This document shows positions 52,054 to 60,890 of a stretch of 64,000 nt of DNA, one piece after another. The stretch comes from Thiocapsa roseilacustris. Lineage in GTDB: Bacteria > Pseudomonadota > Gammaproteobacteria > Chromatiales > Chromatiaceae. How positions within the stretch are numbered: position 1 is the first letter of the stretch; the number at the start of each line of letters is the position of its first letter. Below the pieces are notes generated by a model. The model was not told the DNA's origin and searched no databases. It was given only the letters and a program-made list of their open reading frames with translations. The stretch is taken from contig NZ_JBBWVE010000004.1 of the NCBI RefSeq assembly GCF_041903755.1, positions 124,001-188,000 of the forward strand, written 5' to 3'. Position numbers and translations under genes: made by a program.

Positions 52054-53817
52054 CTAATAAACCCGCTCTTTCGGCGGAAACGACTCGACCGTCAAAGGCT
52101 TGGTCCGCACCGGTTTGTAGTCCATGCGGTCGCCGTCCCGGTAGTAGAGGCTGTGCTTGAGCCAGGTCTGGTCGTCGCGAGCGGGATAGTCGGGCCGCGA
52201 GTGGGCGCCTCGGCTCTCTTGGCGGTACAGCGCGGAGACCGCGATCGACAGACCGACATCCATCATGTTCTCCAGCTCCAACGCCTCGATCCGCGCGGTG
52301 TTGAAGACCTTGGACTGGTCGGTCAGACGCACCTCGGGGAGACGCTCACGCAGCTCGCAGAGCTTGTTGTAGCCCTCGGTCATAATCTCCTCGGTCCGGA
52401 AGACGCCGGCGTGGTCTTCCATGCACTTGCGGAAATCGGCGCGCAGCTGCTGGACCGTGGGGCCGTCGCCCGTTTGCTCCCAGCGCATCAGACGACCCAC
52501 CGCCTGCTCCAGGCTTGCGGAGTCGACGGTACGTTGGTAGGGGTTTTCGCGGACATACTCGATGATGTCCTTGCCCGCCAATCGACCGAACACCAGGATG
52601 TCGAGCAGCGAGTTGCCGCCCAATCGATTCGCGCCGTGCACCGAGGCACAGGCGCACTCCCCGGCCGCGTAGAGTCCGACCACGACCTCCTCGGAGCCGT
52701 GACCCGCCGGCATGGCGACCCGACCGAAGCGGTCGGTCGGGATACCGCCCATCGCATAGTGTGCGGTCGGAAAGACCGGGATCGGCTCGATGACCGGATC
52801 GCAGCCCGCGAAGATTTGGCTCGACTCGCGGATACCGGGGAGACGTTTGGAGATGACCGCCTCGCCGAGGTGGTCGAGCTTGAGCATCACATAGTCGCCG
52901 TTCTCGCCGCAGCCGCGGCCCTCCTTGACCTCGGTGACGATGGCGCGCGAGACCACGTCGCGGCTGGCCAGGTCTTTGGCGCGCGGGGCATAGCGCTCCA
53001 TGAAGCGCTCGCCGTCCTTGTTGATGAGATAACCGCCCTCCCCGCGCGTGCCCTCGGTGATCAGCATCCCTTTGCCGGCGATACCGGTCGGGTGGAACTG
53101 GAAGAACTCCATGTCCATCAAAGGGATACCTGCACGCAAGGCCATTGCAGCGCCGTCGCCGGTGTTGATGTGCGCGTTCGAGGTCGTGCGGAAGACCTGA
53201 CCCCAGCCGCCGGTGGCGAGCAGGGTGGCCTTGGATTCGATCAGGAGCGGCTCGCCGGTCTCGATCTCGAGCACCAGTGCGCCGCAGATCACCCCCTCGG
53301 AATCACGCACCAGATCGATGGCGAAGAACTCGTCGAAGAAATGGGTGCGCGCACGGATGTTCTGCTGATAGAGGGTGTGCAGGATGGCATGACCGGTGCG
53401 GTCGGCCGCCGCGCAGGTGCGCGCCGCCTGCTCGCCGCCGAAGTTCTGGCTCTGGCCGCCGAAGGCGCGCTGGTAGATCTTGCCGTCGTCGAGACGCGAG
53501 AAGGGCACGCCCGCGTGCTCCAGCTCATAGACCGTGGGGATGGCCTCGCGACACATGAACTCGATGGCGTCCTGGTCACCGAGATAGTCAGAACCCTTGA
53601 CGGTATCGAACATGTGCCAGTGCCAGGAATCCGGCAAGACGTTGGCGAGCGCGGCGTTGACCCCGCCTTGGGCGGCGACCGTGTGCGAGCGGGTCGGAAA
53701 GACCTTGGAGACGACGGCGACGCGCAGATCCGCGCCGGCCAACTGGAGCGCGGCGTTCAGGCCCGCGCCGCCGGCACCGATGATGAGTGCGTCGAAATGA
53801 CGTGTCGGAATTCCCAT
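52054..53817 (-). CDS. sdhA: Succinate dehydrogenase flavoprotein subunit
   Basis: A 587-residue catalytic subunit that oxidises succinate to fumarate. The FAD-binding motif is IIGAGGAGLNAALQLA near the N-terminus. The flavinylation His is in PTRSHTVAAQGG, and substrate-site segments include HPTGIAGKG, TEGTRGEGGYL and HYAMGGIPTD. The C-terminal SRGAHSRPDYP segment is typical. The ATG at 53817 was chosen for the family N-terminus; a longer frame enters sdhD. Confidence 0.97.
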   Translation of the reverse strand: MGIPTRHFDALIIGAGGAGLNAALQLAGADLRVAVVSKVFPTRSHTVAAQGGVNAALANVLPDSWHWHMFDTVKGSDYLGDQDAIEFMCREAIPTVYELEHAGVPFSRLDDGKIYQRAFGGQSQNFGGEQAARTCAAADRTGHAILHTLYQQNIRARTHFFDEFFAIDLVRDSEGVICGALVLEIETGEPLLIESKATLLATGGWGQVFRTTSNAHINTGDGAAMALRAGIPLMDMEFFQFHPTGIAGKGMLITEGTRGEGGYLINKDGERFMERYAPRAKDLASRDVVSRAIVTEVKEGRGCGENGDYVMLKLDHLGEAVISKRLPGIRESSQIFAGCDPVIEPIPVFPTAHYAMGGIPTDRFGRVAMPAGHGSEEVVVGLYAAGECACASVHGANRLGGNSLLDILVFGRLAGKDIIEYVRENPYQRTVDSASLEQAVGRLMRWEQTGDGPTVQQLRADFRKCMEDHAGVFRTEEIMTEGYNKLCELRERLPEVRLTDQSKVFNTARIEALELENMMDVGLSIAVSALYRQESRGAHSRPDYPARDDQTWLKHSLYYRDGDRMDYKPVRTKPLTVESFPPKERVY

Positions 53818-53824
53818 GCCCGGA

Positions 53825-54169
53825 TTACCCCTGCAGACCAGCGGTGATGATGGCCTTGAAGGCCCAGAGGCCCGAGGCAATGAAGACAAAGGCAAAGAGG
53901 GTCAGCAGAGCGATCCGCAGGCCGAGCACATGGATATAGTCGATCAGGACGTCGCGGATGCCGACCCAGGCGTGGGCCAGCAGGAGTGGCACGAGGAGCA
54001 CGAGACCCAGCGCGACGACCGGATGGGCGACCCAAACCACCAAGGCGGCATGGTCGGTCGGTGCGTCGAAGGCAAATTTGAGCAAGAGATAGGGCAGGAC
54101 GATCGCCAGATAGACCGACGTGGCGCGCTGAATGACCCAGGCCATGAGACCGGATGCTTGTCGGCTCAT
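53825..54169 (-). CDS. sdhD: Succinate dehydrogenase membrane anchor subunit D
   Basis: A 114-residue membrane anchor with three helices: WVIQRATSVYLAIVLPYLLL, VVALGLVLLVPLLLAHAWVGIRDVLIDYIH (with the quinone- and haem-side residues) and LLTLFAFVFIASGLWAFKAI. The ATG overlaps the sdhC stop by 4 bp, and the stop is 7 bp before sdhA. Confidence 0.92.
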   Translation of the reverse strand: MSRQASGLMAWVIQRATSVYLAIVLPYLLLKFAFDAPTDHAALVVWVAHPVVALGLVLLVPLLLAHAWVGIRDVLIDYIHVLGLRIALLTLFAFVFIASGLWAFKAIITAGLQG

Positions 54170-54540
54170 AACGCCAGCCCTCCACCGATAACCAGCACGA
54201 CGATCGCCGCGATCAGCGCCGTCCAAGAGCTCCGTCGGGCTGCCGGGCGGTCCAGCCCGAGACCCAAATCGAGCAGCAGATAGCGGATCCCGGCAAAGAG
54301 GTGATGCAGCAGGCTCCAGGCCAACACCAGCAGGATCAGCTTCACCAGCCAGAAATCCAGGATTCCGGCGACCTGCGCGAACCCCGCAGGTCCCGAGAGC
54401 GCCTGGTGGAAGAGGATGGCCGCGAGTGGGATGGTGAGGACCATGATGACGCCGCTGATGCGATGAAGGATCGAAACGACACCCGGAATCGGCAGCTTGA
54501 TCCGCCACAGATCCAGGAATACCGGTCTTGTTGTTTGCAT
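54166..54540 (-). CDS. sdhC: Succinate dehydrogenase cytochrome b556 subunit C
   Basis: A 124-residue membrane anchor. RPVFLDLWRIKLPIPGVVSILHRISGV holds the Ser and Arg of the quinone site, and LAWSLLHHLFAGIRYLLLDLG holds the haem-ligand His. First gene of the sdh operon. A palindromic A+B repeat lies 25 bp upstream, so the promoter is close or embedded in it. Confidence 0.93.
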   Translation of the reverse strand: MQTTRPVFLDLWRIKLPIPGVVSILHRISGVIMVLTIPLAAILFHQALSGPAGFAQVAGILDFWLVKLILLVLAWSLLHHLFAGIRYLLLDLGLGLDRPAARRSSWTALIAAIVVLVIGGGLAL

Positions 54541-54564
54541 TCGTTAACCTTTGGTGATGCGCTT

Positions 54565-54755
54565 AAACCGCGTCCAGAGCGACATGCGTCGTTTTCATGT
54601 TGTAATCGGCCTTGGGGATTTCCCGACCTTGGTGGAGACGCGGTTTAAAATTTTATATTTCTCAAAACCTTAAACAGCTACGGCTCCGACAATCGTCGAG
54701 TCCGCCGAGGCCGATCCCATCCAAAAACATCACAGACCGCGCCGGGCGCGGTTTA
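54565..54755. repeat. Paired palindromic modules A+B (fourth locus)
   Basis: Module A (54565-54647), an AT-rich spacer, then module B (54672-54755, with a decayed left arm AAACAGC). A GC hairpin (CCGGGCC ... GGCCCGG, 54759-54778) follows at once. The unit lies between the sdhC promoter side and the end of the envelope operon. Confidence 0.85.
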
Positions 54756-54925
54756 GGACCGGGCCACCTCTGGCCCGGCCGTTTCGACACCTGGAGTTGC
54801 CGGACATTTCGACGCGCCCGGACGGATCGCCCCGGCAATCGTCATCGACGTCCGCCGCATCCCGGCGAGAGGTTCCACGGCACTCCGATATCGGTTCGTT
54901 ATTGTGCACTGCAACAGGGGGCGAT

Positions 54926-55936
54926 TCAATCTTGAGGATCGCTATGGGTCTTGCCCGACGTCTTCGGCAACAGCAAGGCGAAACCACCCAGGACCAAGGT
55001 CGCTCCGAGCAGAAAGAGATGGAGATTGACCGCGCCGGCCAACGCCAGTTTCGGGTCCACGCCCAAGGGCGCAAGGGCCGCCACCACCGCCAACTCGTAG
55101 CTCCCGCTGCCGGCGATGCCGTGGAAGGGCAGCACGCTCGAGAGCTCTGCCCCCATCACACCCGTGAGCAGACGCCAGAACTCGACCGGCAGGAAGTGCT
55201 CGAGCAGCACCGCGAAGGCCGTGAACTTGAGGGTCCAGGTCAGTGCCGTCCAGAGATAGACGCGGGCGATGATCCGGGGCTGCGCGGGGGCGGCGCCCAG
55301 AACACGCCTGACCAATCGGATCAGCCTCGCCGCGAAACCGCGCCCGGATGCTCCGTTCGATGCATTCACAAGGCCCCGCAGCGGCAGAAAGAGCAAGAGC
55401 CCGCCGAGCCAGGCCAGCCCCGTCCACCACCAGATCGGCGACGGATCACGCAAGTACAGGATCAGGATGCCGATCAAGGCCAGAAAATGCAGATCCAGGA
55501 TCCGGATCCAGAGCAAGGCCGCCGCGGCGTCGAGAAACCCGTGACCGAAATAACGCCGCATCAGCCAAGGAAAGACCATCTCCCCGGCACGCATCGGCAA
55601 GAGGTTGTTCGCCGTGTTGTGCAGCATGCTCAGACGCAGGACGGTCGGGAAGCAGCCGCGAAACCGAGACCCGAAATAGTCGTAAACCCGCACCGCCCGC
55701 AGCACGTAGCTGAGCGCGGTCAGGCCGAAGAGGGCGAGCACGAGCAGCGGGGACAGCGTGCGCCAGGGCACGAGGAGCGGCCCCCACCCGACCGTCCATT
55801 CAACCGCGATCACCAGCGCCGCCAGAAGCGCGCCGCCGATCGCCCAGTCACGCGGGCGACCGAAGCGCAGGGCACCGCCCTCGCCCGCCTCCCGAACGCC
55901 ATTGCCGCCGGATTCCCTGTCCGGACCGAGCCTCAT
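54926..55936 (-). CDS. UPF0104 / LPG-synthase transmembrane-domain protein
   Basis: A 336-residue inner-membrane protein with about eight helices and the UPF0104 signature: LRLSMLHNTANNLLPMRAGEM and, late, SSVLPFHGIAGSGSYELAVVAAL. This is the membrane half of lysylphosphatidylglycerol synthases without the transferase domain. Such proteins are thought to move lipids or polyprenyl substrates across the membrane. The ATG overlaps the lpxL-type stop by 4 bp, so it is the last gene of a tam-lpx operon. Confidence 0.85.
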   Translation of the reverse strand: MRLGPDRESGGNGVREAGEGGALRFGRPRDWAIGGALLAALVIAVEWTVGWGPLLVPWRTLSPLLVLALFGLTALSYVLRAVRVYDYFGSRFRGCFPTVLRLSMLHNTANNLLPMRAGEMVFPWLMRRYFGHGFLDAAAALLWIRILDLHFLALIGILILYLRDPSPIWWWTGLAWLGGLLLFLPLRGLVNASNGASGRGFAARLIRLVRRVLGAAPAQPRIIARVYLWTALTWTLKFTAFAVLLEHFLPVEFWRLLTGVMGAELSSVLPFHGIAGSGSYELAVVAALAPLGVDPKLALAGAVNLHLFLLGATLVLGGFALLLPKTSGKTHSDPQD

Positions 55937-56850
55937 CGCCGACGCCGCTTGAGCGGATAGATGGGCGCCTCGCCGGGCGGTCGGGTCTTGAAGCGGCGGT
56001 GTACCCAGAAATACTGCTCGGGCATGGTCTGGATGCGCGCCTCGATGACCTGATTCATACGCAGGGTGTCGGCCGTACGATCCCCGCTCGGAAAATCCTC
56101 CAGCGGCGGATCGAAGATCAGCTCCAAGCCGCTTCCCCACGGCAGAAACCGGGCGAAGGTCGGGATGACGACCGCGCCGGTCATGGCCGCGAAACGTCCG
56201 AGCATGGGCACGGTCGAGGCCGCGACCCCGCAGAAGGGCACGAAGAGGCCGCGCCGTCCGCCGTCCTGATCGGGCAGATAGAAGAAGGGCGTACCCTTCT
56301 TCATCTCGCGCACCAGGCCGCGCAGGTCGTCGTGGCGCTCGATGGAGACGCTGCCGAATTGCTGACGGGCACGCCGCACCTGCCGGTCGACCACCGGATT
56401 GCGGATGCGCTGGTACATGTAGACGCCCGAGTGGACCAGCGCGGTAAAGGCCGCACCGCCGAGCTCAAGACCGACGAAATGCGGCACCAGGACGATGATC
56501 GGGCGCCCTTCGGCGATACAGCGATCGATGCGCTCGCGATTGCGGATCTTCACCACGCGGGCCAGGCGCGCACGCGACGCACCCCAGCTCACGCCCTGGC
56601 AGAAGGCCGCCACACCCAGCCAGCCGAACTGCGCACGCAGGATGCGCTCGCGCTCGCGCGGGGTCGCCTGCGGCAGGCAGATCTCGAGGTTGCGCCGCCC
56701 GACCAGACGCCGCGATCCGGCGAGCAGATAGGTCAGGCGTCCCACGGCGGTGCCGAGCGCCCAGATCAGCGGAAAGGGCAATCGGCCGAGTCCGTAGACC
56801 AGACCGACGACGACCCAGCTGGGCCAATATTTCGGATGTGAGAGGCTCAT
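55933..56850 (-). CDS. lpxL: Lipid A late acyltransferase, LpxL/HtrB type
   Basis: A 305-residue inner-membrane-associated acyltransferase that adds a secondary acyl chain to lipid A. The catalytic HX4E motif is HFVGLE (His124, Glu129). FFYLPDQDGG and TFARFLPWGSGLEL segments fit the family. An N-terminal hydrophobic region anchors it. Which acyl chain or position it uses cannot be read from sequence. It is coupled to tamB upstream and UPF0104 downstream by 4-bp overlaps. Confidence 0.9.
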   Translation of the reverse strand: MSLSHPKYWPSWVVVGLVYGLGRLPFPLIWALGTAVGRLTYLLAGSRRLVGRRNLEICLPQATPRERERILRAQFGWLGVAAFCQGVSWGASRARLARVVKIRNRERIDRCIAEGRPIIVLVPHFVGLELGGAAFTALVHSGVYMYQRIRNPVVDRQVRRARQQFGSVSIERHDDLRGLVREMKKGTPFFYLPDQDGGRRGLFVPFCGVAASTVPMLGRFAAMTGAVVIPTFARFLPWGSGLELIFDPPLEDFPSGDRTADTLRMNQVIEARIQTMPEQYFWVHRRFKTRPPGEAPIYPLKRRRR

Positions 56851-59800
56851 CGCTCGAAGGTGTAGAAGAGATCGGCGCCCTGATTGCCGCCCGTTTCGGT
56901 CTGAATCTCGATGCGATCGGTCAGGTCGTAGCGCATCCGGACACCGCCGGATTCGTCACCGATGCCGCTCTCGTACTCCACGAAGATCTTCGGCGCGATG
57001 TAGGTCCCGACCGCGAGGCCGGGCTTCGCCGCATCGCCGCTCGCGCTCGGGGCGACGCCGGTCAGGAGGAATTTCGTGACCTCGGCCTGAGTCATCCCCG
57101 GATCCGTCTCCGAGAAGAAGGCGAGCTTGGGGTCGCGCAGCGTCCCGAGCACCTGGACACCGGCAACGGTCGCTCCTCCGTCACGCTCGGCTTGGATGAC
57201 GAGACCGGGATTGCCGATCGGGCTGCTGGCATAAATCATTCGCCCCTGGACGATGTTCAGCGGCGCGCCGATCTCGGCGGCGATCCCGAACCCGGTCGTC
57301 AACCGATACTGACCGTCGATGATCTGCAACTGACCGCGACCCAACATGTCGCGCCCTGGCGCTTGCAGCAAGGCCAGCTCCCCGGCCAAGCGTCCGCGCA
57401 CGCCGAAGGCGTCGATCGTGACCTGATCGCCGAGGATCAAACGCAGTTCGATGGCGAGCGGAAAGGCCGTCTCCTGCCCCCGATCCAAAAGGACGACGTC
57501 GCTCGACTGCGTCTTGACCCCGGCGGGGAGTGAACGGGGTCGAATCCGCGCCTCCGGAATCTTGATCTCGCCGCTCAGACGCGCTCCCTTGGAATTGGCC
57601 TCGAAATCGATGCCGGGAGAGACCAGAGCAAAATACTCGCGCGTATCGGCAACCTTGAGATTCGTTCCGGACGCGCGCGCTTGCGCTGCGAATCCGCCAC
57701 CGCCCAGACGCGCATCGCCCGTGAGCTCGAGTCGGCCGCCTCCGACGTCCGCCGAGCCCTGCAGCTCCATCCGATCGACAGCGGCGGCGCCAACGGTGAT
57801 GTTCAGGTTGGCCAGGTTGAGTCCGACCAGCGGGACCGAAAAGCCGACATCCCGAATCCGCGCCTCGCCCCGCAGCGCCGGTGCGCCGAGGCTGCCGCCC
57901 AGGCCCAGGTCAAGCTCAACGCCGCCGGTCAACCCGCTGATGTCGGGCAGCAGATTGGCGACCCGATCGAGTCCCCGGATCTCGCCGCGCAGCGTTCCGG
58001 CGAGCGGCTGACCAGGGCGCGCCGGGGCGTCGAGCCGCCACCCCGCGAGATCGAGCGTCCCCTCGACCCGACCGAGCCCTTCGAGCGGCAGACCGAGTCG
58101 GGCGGAGAGAGCGCGCGCGCCGGCATCTAGAACGAGACGCGTCCCCGAGAAATCGATGGTCTCGTTGCGGCCGCCGCCCATCAGCACCTGGATCGAGCCT
58201 TGCGGGATCTCGGCGGTCGCGCTGCCGCTCAGGACGTTGCCGGTCATCTCGAAGCGCCCCCTGATGCCGGCATTGCCGGTCGGAGCGAGATTACTCGGCA
58301 TCACGGGCCCGAGGAGTGCAAAATCGGCCAGCGTGAAGTCCAGGCTCGCGACCGCTCGCTCGGCCGTGCTCCGCTCAAGCTCGGTACAGCCGCCGGAGCC
58401 GTTCGGCCCGCGGACGCAGAAGGGACCGAAGGCGATCTTGGGGCCGGCGATCGAGACCGGGCTCGGTTGCCGCAAGGCCCAGTTGCCGAAGGTCGCTGTG
58501 TCGAGATCCAGGCGCGCGACCCGCCCGCTGTAGGCGCCGTCGCTCGCGAGCCCGCCGGAGCCCTCAAAGGTCACCGAGAGGGGCTCGCCCTTGAGCAACA
58601 GCTCCAGACGGTGCTCCGGGATACGGCCCCCACCGCGCACTGAGAGTGTCTCCCAGGTCATGTCGCCGACGATCAGCCGCGTGCCGTCGAGCCGGATCTC
58701 GAAGGGATCTTCGGGAGACAACCCGAGATCCAGGGTTCCGGTCAGAGCGGCGATCCCCTGCCCTGCCCACTCGGCATCGCGCGCCGTGAGATCGAGCAGG
58801 ACGCGCGGCGCCTCGCGCGGCCCCGAGACCGTGCCGCGTGCGGTCAGACTGCCGCGGGCCTCGGGCGCCAAGCTGGCAAGGTCGGAGGATTCCAGATCGA
58901 AGCTCACATCCAGCGTCGTGTCGATCTGTCCCGAGACCTGCACGGAGCTGGGACCGGATGCCGCGTTGAGGCCCTCGATCCGGATGGTCTCCCCGACCAT
59001 GGTGATCGAACCGGAGGCGACGACGGGATAGCCGCGCAGGATGCCGTCGAACCGCTCGATGGCGGCGACTAGGTTCGGCCCCGCCGGCTCTAGCGTTCCA
59101 CGGCTAGTCAAGCGGCCACCGAGATTACCGGGCCACTCGGGGGCAAGGCTGCCGGGGTCTAGGCCCTCGGCATCCAAACCAGCCTCCCAGGTCACCGCGG
59201 GGTCCCAACCGACCGTGGCAAGACCGGTAATATGACCGTTCAGGGTCGCGAGCGTCAGGGTCTCGATCCGCGTCTCGCGACGGTCGCCCCGACCGCCGAG
59301 ACGCAGCTGCGAGGGCGGCAGACCAGGGCCCACCGAGCGGGCGGCCAAATCGTACTCGAACCCGTCCAACCCGCCCGCGCTCGCGAGCTGAAACGAGAGC
59401 CGATCCTCGAGCCCCTCAACCAAGCCAACCGGATTCAGATCCTTGCCGCTCAGGCTCAGCGTCCAGCTCACGGCGGACGACCAGGCGACATCGCCCTCGC
59501 CGAGCAGCTCGCCGTCGAGCAGGGCGAGCTTCAGGGCATCGATGCGCGTTCCGGAATCCGAGCCGGTGCCGTTCAGATCCAAGGTCAAGGCCGGGATGTC
59601 CGGACCCTGCGCGGCGAGCGAGACGACATAGTCGAAGGCGTCGAAGGCCCCCGAGGCATCGAGTGTCCCGCGGGGCGACTCGGCCATCAGATCACCGCTC
59701 AAAGGCCAACGCAGACGCTCCCACCGGCCGGCCAGCGCGAAGCGACCGGGCCTCGCACCCGTATCGACCTGGCCGGTCAGGTTCAGCAAGGCATCGGAGA

Positions 59801-60890
59801 CCTGCTCGGTCAGCGCGAGACTGCGGATCTCCAGGACCTGCTTGGCCCAGACGACATCCAGCACGGCGGCGAGATGTCCGAAATCAGGTAGCTGCGGGGC
59901 ACGGGCATCGAGCTTTCCCGTGACCGACGCGGTGTCGAGATCGCCCTGGGTCTCCAGGCTCCCGGTCACCGTCACCTCGGGCAGATTGGACCCGAAGTCG
60001 GGCAGATCCGCGCCGAGAATCTCCAGCCGACCGTCCCAAGCGGGTTTGCCGAGCGGGTCGTCGACTCGCACGTCAAGATCCGCCCGCGCCGAGCCGCTCA
60101 AACGCTGCCGGACCTGCAGCGATGCCAGATCACCCGTGAGCCGAGCCGAGCCCTGCAGGGCGATCGCAGGGGCCTGCGTCATCTCCCAATCGAGGTCGAG
60201 ATCCAGCGGATAGTCGCCGCTCAGCTCGACCCGGCCGAAGGCGCGTGCGGCGAGCCGCGGGGTCGGCAGCACGACCTCCAAGCGCGTGATGTCGAGCTCA
60301 CTGCCCCGCAGGCTCGCGGACAGGATCGCATCCTCGATCACGAAAAAGGGCTCGGCCTCGCCGTGTTTGAAAAGGCGCAGCGGCACGACCTGCGCCTCAT
60401 GCAGCTCGATGCGCAGCGGCAAGGCGAGGTGGGGCAGGACGAGCGGCTTGGGGTCTTCGGGACTCGGCGGCAACACCAGGTCCAGGTCGTGGATCCGCAG
60501 CACTTCGATCGGCAGGTCTCCACGAAGGGCAGCGACAGGCGACCAGTTCAGACCGATGCTGCCGGCACGCATCTCGAAGTCCGCAACCCGTATCGCGAGC
60601 CGATCGAGCGTCAACTGCCCCGTGATGCGCCCTTCGACACGCTCGACGCTCAGAACGCCGGGGGCCAAGTCTTGTACCAAAGCGATCGCGAAACGCAGTC
60701 CGGTCTGGGTCCCAAGCAGCAGCCCCAGCATCAGAACCAACACGACCGTAAAGGACACGATCAGCCCGAGCATCAGGCGCAGCGGCCGGACACGTCGACG
60801 CCGCCGAGTCTGCGTAGGGGCTACCGCCGGCGGCTCGGCAGGCGCGGGTCCATCGCGAGGCGGTGTCGCAAACGTGTCGGTCTCACTCAT
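56847..60890 (-). CDS. tamB: Translocation and assembly module protein TamB
   Basis: A 1347-residue inner-membrane-anchored AsmA-like protein. One N-terminal helix (about 38-65) is followed by a very long beta-strand-rich repeat region that would span the periplasm as a lipid-carrying groove. A C-terminal DUF490 domain follows (for example QAERDGGATVAGVQVLGTLRDPKLAFFSETDPG and the final FYTFER) that meets TamA. TamB helps move phospholipid and assemble outer-membrane proteins. The ATG overlaps the tamA stop. The length is near the usual size. Confidence 0.93.
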   Translation of the reverse strand: MSETDTFATPPRDGPAPAEPPAVAPTQTRRRRRVRPLRLMLGLIVSFTVVLVLMLGLLLGTQTGLRFAIALVQDLAPGVLSVERVEGRITGQLTLDRLAIRVADFEMRAGSIGLNWSPVAALRGDLPIEVLRIHDLDLVLPPSPEDPKPLVLPHLALPLRIELHEAQVVPLRLFKHGEAEPFFVIEDAILSASLRGSELDITRLEVVLPTPRLAARAFGRVELSGDYPLDLDLDWEMTQAPAIALQGSARLTGDLASLQVRQRLSGSARADLDVRVDDPLGKPAWDGRLEILGADLPDFGSNLPEVTVTGSLETQGDLDTASVTGKLDARAPQLPDFGHLAAVLDVVWAKQVLEIRSLALTEQVSDALLNLTGQVDTGARPGRFALAGRWERLRWPLSGDLMAESPRGTLDASGAFDAFDYVVSLAAQGPDIPALTLDLNGTGSDSGTRIDALKLALLDGELLGEGDVAWSSAVSWTLSLSGKDLNPVGLVEGLEDRLSFQLASAGGLDGFEYDLAARSVGPGLPPSQLRLGGRGDRRETRIETLTLATLNGHITGLATVGWDPAVTWEAGLDAEGLDPGSLAPEWPGNLGGRLTSRGTLEPAGPNLVAAIERFDGILRGYPVVASGSITMVGETIRIEGLNAASGPSSVQVSGQIDTTLDVSFDLESSDLASLAPEARGSLTARGTVSGPREAPRVLLDLTARDAEWAGQGIAALTGTLDLGLSPEDPFEIRLDGTRLIVGDMTWETLSVRGGGRIPEHRLELLLKGEPLSVTFEGSGGLASDGAYSGRVARLDLDTATFGNWALRQPSPVSIAGPKIAFGPFCVRGPNGSGGCTELERSTAERAVASLDFTLADFALLGPVMPSNLAPTGNAGIRGRFEMTGNVLSGSATAEIPQGSIQVLMGGGRNETIDFSGTRLVLDAGARALSARLGLPLEGLGRVEGTLDLAGWRLDAPARPGQPLAGTLRGEIRGLDRVANLLPDISGLTGGVELDLGLGGSLGAPALRGEARIRDVGFSVPLVGLNLANLNITVGAAAVDRMELQGSADVGGGRLELTGDARLGGGGFAAQARASGTNLKVADTREYFALVSPGIDFEANSKGARLSGEIKIPEARIRPRSLPAGVKTQSSDVVLLDRGQETAFPLAIELRLILGDQVTIDAFGVRGRLAGELALLQAPGRDMLGRGQLQIIDGQYRLTTGFGIAAEIGAPLNIVQGRMIYASSPIGNPGLVIQAERDGGATVAGVQVLGTLRDPKLAFFSETDPGMTQAEVTKFLLTGVAPSASGDAAKPGLAVGTYIAPKIFVEYESGIGDESGGVRMRYDLTDRIEIQTETGGNQGADLFYTFER

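Noticed and set aside
57451..58011. Plus-strand frames opposite tamB
   Set aside because: Ser/Arg/Pro-rich shadows with no motif, while the tamB frame is continuous with N-terminal helix and C-terminal DUF490 features.
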